A DNA stretch of 5,401 bases from IMCC26256 sp046081705 (GTDB lineage: Bacteria > Actinomycetota > Acidimicrobiia > IMCC26256): assembly GCA_046081705.1 (NCBI GenBank), contig JBJTWK010000074.1, positions 1 through 5,401 of the forward strand. The letters run 5' to 3'. The notes beneath the pieces are model-generated. The model was not told the origin of the DNA and did no database searches. It was given only the letters and a program-made list of their open reading frames with translations. This document shows, piece by piece, positions 1 to 4,887 of this stretch. Position 1 is the first letter of the stretch; each line of letters starts with the position of its first letter. The position numbers and the translations under genes were made by a program.

Positions 1-18
1 GTCCGCCGAGCGGGCACC

Positions 19-34
19 TGGGCCCAAGGGCCCA
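19..34. repeat. GGGCCC-based inverted repeat (possible hairpin)
   Basis: The arms TGGGCCC and GGGCCCA flank a 2-base AA centre. As RNA this could fold into a 6-bp stem with a CAAG tetraloop. No T-run follows. It could be the tail terminator of a gene lying before the window, or a dyad operator for the gene that begins about 85 bases later. The sequence does not decide between these. I see no supportable coding region in bases 1-94. Confidence 0.35.
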
Positions 35-98
35 CTGCGGCGCCCACGGTCGGCGCGAACGGGCCGATCTGCCCCTAGAGGAATCGCGCAGAGGGTGG

Positions 99-104
99 TA
101 CCTT
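99..104 (+). promoter_or_regulatory. candidate -10 box (TACCTT) for the Tat-exported protein gene
   Basis: TACCTT fits the actinobacterial TAnnnT -10 pattern. Counting seven bases downstream, as at the two boxes in the 4758-4883 region, puts the transcription start near 112 and leaves a leader of only about seven bases before ATG 119. No convincing -35 hexamer is visible. If this box is real it excludes the upstream GTG at 95 as the start codon. Confidence 0.3.
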
Positions 105-118
105 CGCCCCGAAGCGTC

Positions 119-1630
119 ATGGGGGAACTGGTGGAATCCGAGCCGAGGTCGCCGGCGAACAGTGGTGTGTCGCGCCGCCAGTTGCTCGCGCGCTCCGCGG
201 TCGCTGCAGGAGTCGTGTGGGCGGCGCCGGTCGTGCGCACCGCCTCGGCGTACGCCGCCACGACTGCCGGCACCTCCCGGCCGTGCACGCAGTTCTACGT
301 CTGCGGCCTCTCGCTCGCGGGCAATTGGTTCCCGAAGTACCCGTACGGCTTCGACCCGCCGCTCGAGAAGACCGCGAAGGACGATGCGATCGACACCGAG
401 GTCGGCGTCTCCGGTTCGAAGAACGGCCCGAAGCCCAACGGACTCGGTCGCACGACGACCCAGGACGGGCGCCCGAAGAAGCTCACGCGTCGCGAGTACG
501 AGCAGTACTTCAACACGACCACCGACGGTGCCACCGGCAGATACACCGTGCCGAAGCTCATCGACCAGTGGGTGCGCGAGAACTCGAGCGTGCCGCTCGT
601 CAAGCCGGCGGTGTACCCGCAGATCACCCAGACCGGTGCGCAGGGCTGGGCGGTGCTGCTGCCGGAGGTCACCGGTCCGAACGCCCCGGCCCGCCAGCCC
701 CGCTTCATCCTCGGCTACTCGTGGCAGGGCTCGCACTACGCGTACGGCTACGTCGACCCGCAGCCCGCGAACCCGGTCCTGGCCGGCCGCCGCATCCTGT
801 TCCCGTCGCCGGTGGGTCGTGAGCCGGGCGTCGGCGACGAGCCGACCACCACGACGAACGACCCGCGGCCTCGGCGTCGGCGCTCGACCACCACCTCGTC
901 GAGCACCTCGTCGACGAGCAGCACGACCACCACCTCGCCGGTCGCGCCCACCACGGCCACCACGAAGCCGGGCACCGCGACCTTCGGGCCGACGCTCGCG
1001 CCCACGACCACGAGCACGTCGTCCACGACCACCACCTCGACGACCACCACCACGACGACCACCGTGCCGCCGACCACCACCACCTCGTCGACGACGACCA
1101 CCACGACGACCACCCTGCCGCCGACCACCACCACGACACGGCCGGGCTGGGGCAAGGGCGGCTCGAAGCAGACCACCACCACGACCGCGCCGCCCCCCAC
1201 GACGACCACCGTGCCGCCGACCACCACCACCTCGACCACCACCACGACGGTGCCGGGCGGCGGGTCCACGACCACGACCACCACGACGAGCCCGGGCGGC
1301 ACGACGACCACCACCACCGACCCGATGGCGCTGTGGTGGATCACGGCGAACTCGGCGACCGGCAACCCGGCCTGGGACGCGCTCGTGCCGAGGGGCTCAC
1401 GCACGGGCGGCACCTCGACCGGGAACGGCGCGGCGAACGGCGGCGGGAAGAAGGTCGGGTTCGTGGACACGGGCGTCGGCCCGGCCGGACCGGCGGGCCC
1501 GGGCGCACTCTCGCCCACCGACGCCCGCTCGTTCGCCGACTACTTCGCGCCGATCGACGGCGAGGGACCGTACGACCCTCCGCAGGGGTCGCCGATCAAG
1601 GGCGTCATCCTCATCTACTGCCAGCCCTGA
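119..1630 (+). CDS. Tat-exported protein with long Thr-rich mucin-like linker, function unknown
   Basis: The protein has 503 residues from ATG 119. A twin-arginine signal is clear: SRRQLL at residues 18-23, a hydrophobic stretch at about 26-39, and a likely cleavage after ASAYA (residue 46), so export should go through the Tat system. The mature protein has three parts. An N-terminal domain (about 56-235) is rich in Tyr, Pro and Gly, with Cys56 and Cys62. A low-complexity linker (about 243-400) is dominated by Thr with PP, VPP and LPP breaks. A C-terminal domain (about 403-503) ends in ILIYCQP, with Cys501 the only other Cys. Tat substrates fold in the cytoplasm, so a Cys pairing would have to form there or later. 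I recognise no family for either end domain, no LPxTG anchor and no C-terminal membrane helix, so it is probably secreted or loosely wall-bound. Thr/Pro linkers of this kind are often O-glycosylated (inference). An in-frame GTG at 95, after AGAGG, is an alternative start adding eight residues. The gene is followed by a hairpin and is probably monocistronic. Confidence 0.85.
   Translation: MGELVESEPRSPANSGVSRRQLLARSAVAAGVVWAAPVVRTASAYAATTAGTSRPCTQFYVCGLSLAGNWFPKYPYGFDPPLEKTAKDDAIDTEVGVSGSKNGPKPNGLGRTTTQDGRPKKLTRREYEQYFNTTTDGATGRYTVPKLIDQWVRENSSVPLVKPAVYPQITQTGAQGWAVLLPEVTGPNAPARQPRFILGYSWQGSHYAYGYVDPQPANPVLAGRRILFPSPVGREPGVGDEPTTTTNDPRPRRRRSTTTSSSTSSTSSTTTTSPVAPTTATTKPGTATFGPTLAPTTTSTSSTTTTSTTTTTTTTVPPTTTTSSTTTTTTTTLPPTTTTTRPGWGKGGSKQTTTTTAPPPTTTTVPPTTTTSTTTTTVPGGGSTTTTTTTSPGGTTTTTTDPMALWWITANSATGNPAWDALVPRGSRTGGTSTGNGAANGGGKKVGFVDTGVGPAGPAGPGALSPTDARSFADYFAPIDGEGPYDPPQGSPIKGVILIYCQP
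845..1318 (+). repeat. Thr-codon low-complexity tract with direct repeats
   Basis: This stretch consists mostly of ACC and ACG codons, broken by TCG, CCG, GTG and CTG. An exact 38-base direct repeat occurs at 1050-1087 and 1197-1234. The 147-base offset equals 49 codons, so the copies are in frame and encode TTTVPPTTTTS. A third imperfect copy lies at about 1101-1134, with CTG replacing GTG. Such tracts can expand or contract by recombination or slippage in multiples of three bases without breaking the frame, so linker length may vary between strains. The complementary strand is open across this tract and reads as Val/Gly runs, which is a composition shadow. Confidence 0.85.
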
Positions 1631-1681
1631 CCCACCGTCCTCCGGCCGTCACCGCCCCCGTGCCGACGCGGGTTCCGCTCG

Positions 1682-1715
1682 GTTCGCCGCGCCCCTCGCC
1701 GGCGGGCGCGCGAAC
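1682..1715 (+). terminator. bulged GC-rich hairpin after the Thr-rich protein gene
   Basis: GTTCGC (1682-1687) pairs with GCGAAC (1710-1715), and GCGCCC (1689-1694) pairs with GGGCGC (1704-1709). This leaves one bulged C at 1688 and a 9-base loop. The result is a 12-bp stem about 50 bases past the stop at 1630. There is no T-run behind it. Actinobacterial terminators often lack a U-tract, so it plausibly ends the upstream transcript. It could instead act as a leader structure for the dehydrogenase gene if transcription reads through. Confidence 0.5.
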
Positions 1716-1740
1716 GGTCCCGACGCCCCGACGGGTGCGG

Positions 1741-1746
1741 CAGACT
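1741..1746 (+). promoter_or_regulatory. weak candidate -10 box (CAGACT) before the dehydrogenase
   Basis: CAGACT lies eight bases before ATG 1755 and differs from TAnnnT at its first base. The position matches the start-proximal -10 layout seen at the two divergent genes, and the ATG has no convincing Shine-Dalgarno sequence, so a leaderless or very short-leader transcript is possible. No -35 hexamer stands out. Read-through from the upstream gene past the 1682-1715 hairpin is the alternative. Confidence 0.25.
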
Positions 1747-1754
1747 TGGCGGCC

Positions 1755-3047
1755 ATGACCGCTCTCCTCGATGCGCTGCGCGACCGGCGCGCCCACGTCG
1801 TCGTCATCGGCCAGGGCTACGTCGGTCTCCCCGTCGCGATGCGGGCGGCCGAGGTGGGCTTCCGGGTCACCGGGTTCGAGGTTGACCCCCGGCGGCTCGC
1901 GGCGCTCCGGGACGGCCACTCGTACGTGGAGGATGTGCCCGACGCGCGGCTGCGCGCCGCGATCGGAGCGGGCTACACGGCCACCGACTCGATCGGGGAC
2001 CTCGCCGGCTTCGACGTCGCGGTGATCTCGGTGCCCACACCGCTGCGCGAGGGCACGCCGGACCTCTCGTTCGTGGAGGGCGCGGCGGAGCAACTGCGTC
2101 GGGTGCTGCGGGCGGGCGCGCTCGTCGTGCTCGAGAGCACCACCTACCCCGGCACGACCGAGGAACTCGTCGGCCCCATCCTCGAGGGCTCGGGACTCGT
2201 CGCCGGACGCGACTTCCACCTCGGGTACTCCCCCGAGCGCATCGACCCGGGCAACGCACGCTTCACCTTCGAGAACACGCCGAAGGTCGTCTCCGGGATC
2301 GACGACGCCTCGCGCGCCTGCGTCGCCGAGTTCTACGGCGCGCTCGTGGACACCGTGGTGCCCGTGGACTCCTGCGCGGAGGCCGAACTCGTGAAGTTGC
2401 TCGAGAACACGTTCCGTCACGTGAACATCGCGCTCGTGAACGAGCTCGCCATGTTCGCCGAGGACCTCGGGGTCGACATCTGGAGCGCGATCGACGCCGC
2501 GTCCACGAAGCCGTTCGGGTACATGCGCTTCACCCCCGGCCCCGGGGTGGGTGGGCACTGCCTGCCGGTCGATCCCTCGTACCTCTCGTGGCGGGTGCGG
2601 CGGACCTCCGGCTCGGCGTTTCGGTTCGTGGAGTTGGCCAACGACGTCAACGAGCACATGCCCGACTACGTCGTGAGCCGCATCGCCGCCATGCTCAACA
2701 AGCACGAGCGATCGGTGAAGGGCACCCGCATCCTGCTGCTCGGCATGGCGTACAAGGCGGGCACCTCCGACTGGCGGGAGTCGCCGTCGGTCGTGGTGGC
2801 CGAACGACTCGCCGCGCTCGGCGCGGACCTGCGGGCCTGCGACCCGCACATCCCGGCGGTGTTCACGCCCGGGTTCGACCTCACGCTCGAGGAGTTCGGG
2901 CCGGAGTCGCTCGGCGCCGCCGACCTCGTCGTCGTGCTCGTCGACCACCCGGAGTTCGACCCCGAGGTGATCTGCGCGCACGCGCCGCTCGTGTTCGACG
3001 CGAAGGCGATCCTGCGGGGCCGCGAGTTCCGGGGCGAGGTGCTCTAG
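1755..3047 (+). CDS. nucleotide-sugar dehydrogenase, UDP-GlcNAc 6-dehydrogenase (WbpA/TviB) type
   Basis: This 430-residue cytoplasmic enzyme, the usual length for the family, should oxidise C6 of a UDP-hexose(NAc) to the uronic acid in two NAD+-dependent steps. Three domains are visible. The NAD-binding Rossmann domain opens with GQGYVGLP (19-26), has an acidic residue after the second strand (FEVD, 41-44), and carries SVPTP (92-96) and ESTTYPGT (127-134). The central domain holds ELVKLLENTFRHVNIALVNE (211-230) with Lys214 and Asn218, and GPGVGGHCLPVDP with catalytic Cys269 and Asp274. The C-terminal UDP-binding domain starts at about 325 with ILLLGMAYKAGTSDWRESPS. YSPERIDPGN and KPFGYMRF...GGHCLPVDP match the UDP-GlcNAc/UDP-GalNAc dehydrogenase group better than UDP-glucose dehydrogenases, which carry GGSCFPKD. 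The exact substrate remains an inference. The frame stays open far upstream because of high GC, but ATG 1755 sits just before the Rossmann strand as expected. The product would feed an envelope polysaccharide. The stop overlaps that of the convergent gene. Confidence 0.93.
   Translation: MTALLDALRDRRAHVVVIGQGYVGLPVAMRAAEVGFRVTGFEVDPRRLAALRDGHSYVEDVPDARLRAAIGAGYTATDSIGDLAGFDVAVISVPTPLREGTPDLSFVEGAAEQLRRVLRAGALVVLESTTYPGTTEELVGPILEGSGLVAGRDFHLGYSPERIDPGNARFTFENTPKVVSGIDDASRACVAEFYGALVDTVVPVDSCAEAELVKLLENTFRHVNIALVNELAMFAEDLGVDIWSAIDAASTKPFGYMRFTPGPGVGGHCLPVDPSYLSWRVRRTSGSAFRFVELANDVNEHMPDYVVSRIAAMLNKHERSVKGTRILLLGMAYKAGTSDWRESPSVVVAERLAALGADLRACDPHIPAVFTPGFDLTLEEFGPESLGAADLVVVLVDHPEFDPEVICAHAPLVFDAKAILRGREFRGEVL
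3044..3047. other. CTAG shared by two convergent stop codons
   Basis: The palindrome CTAG supplies TAG to the dehydrogenase (3045-3047, plus) and TAG to the lectin-like membrane gene (3046-3044, minus). The two genes thus overlap tail to tail by four bases with no intergenic spacer, so any transcription past either stop is antisense to the other gene. Confidence 0.8.
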
Positions 3048-3059
3048 GGGTTCGACCCC
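3047..3059. terminator. compact bidirectional hairpin at the convergent gene ends
   Basis: GGGGT (3047-3051) and ACCCC (3055-3059) form a perfect 5-bp stem with a 3-base TCG loop. The stem begins at the last base of the dehydrogenase stop codon and also lies within the last codons of the minus-strand gene. Being symmetric, it can form in both transcripts. There is no T-run on either side, so its strength as an intrinsic terminator is uncertain. Confidence 0.4.
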
Positions 3060-3450
3060 ACGTCGTCGGCTCCGAGCCGATCGAACGACCGCACCACCCG
3101 CTCCGCCGGAGCCGGCGCGCGGTCGACGCCACCGAAGCCGGTGTACGCGAAGACGTCGGACCGCAGCCGCGAGGTCCCACGCACGACGACTGCGCCGTCG
3201 ACGGATCCCCGCAGCGCGACCCGGCCGCGGCCGGCGAGCGGACGCACCGAGCAGTCGATGCGCAGGTCGTGCCACCGCGACCAGTCGATCGGCTCGATGG
3301 CTCGACCGCGCACCGCCCGGAGCGCACCCGGGTCCGAGGTCGCCGTCTCGACGAGCAGCGCGCGGCCGTCGTTCGACACGAGGAGCTCGTAGGCGCGCTG
3401 CGGGGTCTCGAAGCAGAAGGGTCCGAACGCGAAGTCGCCGTCGACGGTCA

Positions 3451-3526
3451 CCGCCCGGGTCGAGATCCGCACGCCGAGACTCGTGTGCGTGCCGTTCGTC
3501 TGGACCCCCGCCAGGCCGGGACCGCA
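3451..3526 (-). other. frameshift window within the lectin-like membrane gene
   Basis: On the minus strand the upstream frame stays open to the TGA at 3448-3450, and the downstream frame opens just after a TGA at 3527-3529, so the change of frame must fall here. Plausible single-base loss sites are the five-C run at 3505-3509 and the CCGGG at 3516-3520 (plus-strand letters). A lost base at the first gives VPAWRGVQTNGT on repair. A lost base at the second gives VPGLAGVQTNGT. Neither run forms a classical X-XXY-YYZ slippery heptamer in the upstream frame. Confidence 0.6.
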
Positions 3527-3961
3527 TCACTCGCGACGAGGTGGTACCCGTCGGGCGCGTACGACGAGGCCGAGGAGCCGTCGTCGACGACGGTGAAGTC
3601 ACCCCGGCCCCGGGTGAGGTCGGCCGAGGAGCGCTCGCCGAGGAGCGCGTCGTCGAGGGTGCGGTGGAACGAACCCCCGCCGTCGAGGAGCGCCGCCATC
3701 GCGAGCACGCACCCGACGAGTACGAGTCCGACGAGCACGAGCACGGGGAGGTACCGACGCCGTCGGTGGACGGGCGTCGACGTCGGTGGCACCACGGCGG
3801 ACGTCGGGGTCGTGGGGGGACCGCCCTCCGTCCCCGCGGACGCCGGGTCGGTGACCTCGGGTCCGGTCGTCTCCGTGGTGCCGTCCGCCATGAGGACCGC
3901 CTCCCCGCGCTCGCGTTCGGGGACCAGCATGGGCGCACCGGGGCGCACGCCGGAAGGGTCG

Positions 3962-3981
3962 GGCGTCCCGAACCGGACGCC
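3962..3981 (-). terminator. hairpin just after the methyltransferase gene
   Basis: Arms GGCGTCC (3962-3968) and GGACGCC (3975-3981) are a perfect 7-bp inverted repeat around a 6-base loop. The structure starts 17 bases past the methyltransferase stop codon, in the 107-base gap before the membrane protein gene on the same strand. No T-run follows. It may terminate, attenuate, or protect the 3' end of the first message. I see no clear -10 box between it and ATG 3891, so partial read-through would be needed to express the next gene. Confidence 0.4.
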
Positions 3982-3998
3982 GGGGACGGATCGCCCGA

Positions 3999-4757
3999 CT
4001 AGAGGCCGGTGAGCCCGACGTACTTGCCGCCGCGCTCGAAGACCCGGAAGGGCCGGTCGCCCGCGGCCACCCAGTCGCGGAACCAGGTGTTGTCGTCGAT
4101 GTCGTCGAACACGACGACGGCGTCCGGGGTGAGGTGGGGCGCCACGGTCTCCCACCCGAAGGTGCGGCCCTCGGCCGACTTGTCGGAGTCGTAGTGGAAG
4201 AGCGCGACGGGCCCGCACACCGGGAGGATCTCAGCGAGGTTGGCGCGGTCGCCCTTCGTGTGGAGGTGCCACCCGGGCCGCAGGGCCTCGGGCACGACGC
4301 AGCCGACGAAGCGCTCGGGATCCTCGAGCCGGAAGTACGGGAAGTCGCTCGAGTACAGGGTGCCCGCGCCGTTGGCCTCGAGGGCGGCGAGCACCGCGGC
4401 CGAGGACCACCCGGCCGCCACCCCGGTCTCGACCACCGTGGTCGGACGGCGCAGCCGGGTGAGGAAGTGGAGGAGGCGGTGGTGCCCGCCACCGCCGAGG
4501 GGCACGCCGACGGTCGCGAGCACGGCGCGCGCGTGCACCTCGAAGGCCGCGGCCCACTCGCCCGACTCGACCCAGAGGTCGGCATCGATCGCCGACGCGA
4601 AGGTGTCCACCGACTCGGCGTGCTCGGCCGCCCACGCGAGCGCCTCGTCGCGATGGGTCGGACGCAGGCGGGCCCGCACCTTGCCGACCATCACCGGCAG
4701 GTAGGAGGGTCGCAGCGCGTTACGGGCGACGTTGCGCAGGGTGCGAGCGCTCGGCAC
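3999..4757 (-). CDS. class I SAM-dependent methyltransferase, probably surface-glycan associated
   Basis: This 252-residue soluble protein has a helical N-terminal extension (about 1-100) followed by a Rossmann-type methyltransferase fold. Motif I is VVETGVAAGWSS (108-119), in which ETGVAAG takes the E/DxGxxxG role of binding S-adenosylmethionine. LYSSDFP (134-140) follows the next strand with acidic Asp138. FHYDSDKSAEGR (187-198) and VVVFDDIDDN (214-223) supply acidic residues that in related enzymes position a metal or substrate. The HYDSDKS and FDDI pattern is like the Methyltransf_24-type enzymes often found in polysaccharide clusters. The likely reaction is O- or N-methylation of a sugar nucleotide or glycan; the substrate cannot be read from sequence. 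There is no signal peptide or membrane helix; the basic N-terminus (RNVARNALRPSYLPVMVGKVRAR) may favour membrane association. The start is GTG 4757, seven bases after a TAGCCT box and without a Shine-Dalgarno, so the message is probably leaderless. It is divergent from the glycosyltransferase gene. Confidence 0.88.
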   Translation of the reverse strand: MPSARTLRNVARNALRPSYLPVMVGKVRARLRPTHRDEALAWAAEHAESVDTFASAIDADLWVESGEWAAAFEVHARAVLATVGVPLGGGGHHRLLHFLTRLRRPTTVVETGVAAGWSSAAVLAALEANGAGTLYSSDFPYFRLEDPERFVGCVVPEALRPGWHLHTKGDRANLAEILPVCGPVALFHYDSDKSAEGRTFGWETVAPHLTPDAVVVFDDIDDNTWFRDWVAAGDRPFRVFERGGKYVGLTGL

Positions 4758-4764
4758 GGGGCCG

Positions 4765-4770
4765 AGGCTA
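4765..4770 (-). promoter_or_regulatory. -10 box TAGCCT, leaderless promoter of the methyltransferase gene
   Basis: On the minus strand TAGCCT is followed by exactly seven bases (CGGCCCC) and then GTG 4757. The expected transcription start therefore falls on the first base of the start codon. There is no Shine-Dalgarno, which fits a leaderless mRNA. A -35 TTGnnn hexamer is not evident at the normal distance. Confidence 0.55.
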
Positions 4771-4777
4771 GTGGCGT

Positions 4778-4815
4778 GACCGGCCGGTCCCGACCGTGCC
4801 CTGCGGTCCCGGGAC
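4778..4815. promoter_or_regulatory. palindromes and direct repeat between divergent promoters (possible operator)
   Basis: A perfect 12-base palindrome GACCGGCCGGTC (4778-4789) and a perfect 10-base palindrome GTCCCGGGAC (4806-4815) lie between the two divergent -10 boxes. CGGTCCCG also occurs twice on the plus strand (4785-4792 and 4804-4811), 19 bases start to start, or nearly two helical turns. The position, overlapping where -35 contacts of both promoters would fall, suits a shared regulator. In such GC-rich DNA short palindromes also arise by chance. Confidence 0.3.
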
Positions 4816-4829
4816 GCTCCGCGCGCTCG

Positions 4830-4835
4830 TAGGAT
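4830..4835 (+). promoter_or_regulatory. -10 box TAGGAT upstream of the glycosyltransferase gene
   Basis: TAGGAT matches TAnnnT and is followed by seven bases (TCGGGCC), the same spacing as at the methyltransferase promoter, then TTG at 4843. The transcription start is expected near 4842-4843. The glycosyltransferase GTG at 4884 would then have a leader of about 40 bases, or translation may first begin at the TTG mini-ORF. No clear -35 is visible. Confidence 0.45.
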
Positions 4836-4842
4836 TCGGGCC

Positions 4843-4887
4843 TTGCCTGCACCCGTCGACCCGCGTGCCCCGGGGGGCGGGCGGTGA
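4843..4887 (+). CDS. possible leaderless leader peptide overlapping the glycosyltransferase start
   Basis: TTG 4843 opens a 14-codon reading frame (MPAPVDPRAPGGGR), ending at TGA 4885-4887. The stop shares TGA with GTGA, so it overlaps the GTG start (4884-4886) of the glycosyltransferase in the classic one-base-shift coupling layout. It sits exactly where a leaderless start would fall after TAGGAT. The peptide is Pro/Gly/Arg-rich and has no recognised family. It may be nothing more than chance in GC-rich DNA. Confidence 0.2.
   Translation: MPAPVDPRAPGGGR

Larger units (their letters stand above)
3044..3891 (-). pseudogene. frameshifted type II membrane protein with ConA-like/LamG-like extracytoplasmic domain
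   Basis: Two overlapping minus frames form one broken gene. The upstream part starts at ATG 3891, with GGGGAGG eight bases before it (better supported than the in-frame ATG at 3930). It has a Thr/Pro-rich cytoplasmic N-terminus (1-41), an RRRR patch (43-46), one membrane helix at about 47-69, then the start of an outer domain. Its frame ends at TGA 3448-3450. The second frame, open from 3526 to TAG 3044-3046, continues the same fold: GVQTNGTHTSLGVRIST, then FGPFCFE..YELLVSNDGRALLVE, then WHDLRIDCS...GSVDGAVVV. This order of strands, with the FCF and IDC cysteines, resembles bacterial LamG/3-keto-disaccharide-hydrolase-like beta-sandwich domains, which bind or act on glycans. Adding one base restores a single 282-residue protein. 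The span is 848 bases, exactly one short of 283 codons. The cause may be a real mutation, a sequencing error in a G/C run, or less likely programmed frameshifting. It lies 107 bases behind the methyltransferase gene on the same strand and may be cotranscribed with it. The lectin-like role is inferred. Confidence 0.65.

Noticed and set aside
845..1318. CRISPR or minisatellite array
   Set aside because: The repeats are in-frame Thr codons inside a protein-coding gene with irregular spacing and no unique spacers.
748..1518. Minus-strand frame reading as long Val/Gly runs
   Set aside because: This is the complement of the Thr ACC/ACG codon tract and carries no independent coding signal.
162..1754. 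Upstream extension of the dehydrogenase frame through the Thr-rich gene
   Set aside because: The extension is Arg/Pro-rich and overlaps a gene with a clear Tat signal in another frame. ATG 1755 sits at the normal distance before the Rossmann motif.
3047..3060. GGGGTTCGACCCC as a tRNA T-arm remnant
   Set aside because: The TTCGA in a G/C stem is reminiscent of a T-arm, but the 7-base loop and 5-bp stem do not form in the tRNA register. No anticodon or acceptor arms surround it, and it lies within coding sequence.
3505..3520. Programmed -1 ribosomal frameshifting in the lectin-like gene
   Set aside because: No X-XXY-YYZ slippery heptamer is present in the upstream frame and the split is in the middle of a domain. 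A simple indel or sequencing error is more economical, though not excluded.
1611..3938. A 775-codon open frame on the minus strand across the dehydrogenase
   Set aside because: It is antisense to a gene with unmistakable family motifs, its translation is Arg/Pro/His-rich without recognisable domains, and long empty frames are expected at this GC content.
2588..4012. A 474-codon plus-strand open frame over the end of the dehydrogenase and the minus-strand membrane gene
   Set aside because: It contains no recognisable domain and crosses two genes with better support, one in another frame and one on the other strand, so it is a GC-driven shadow.
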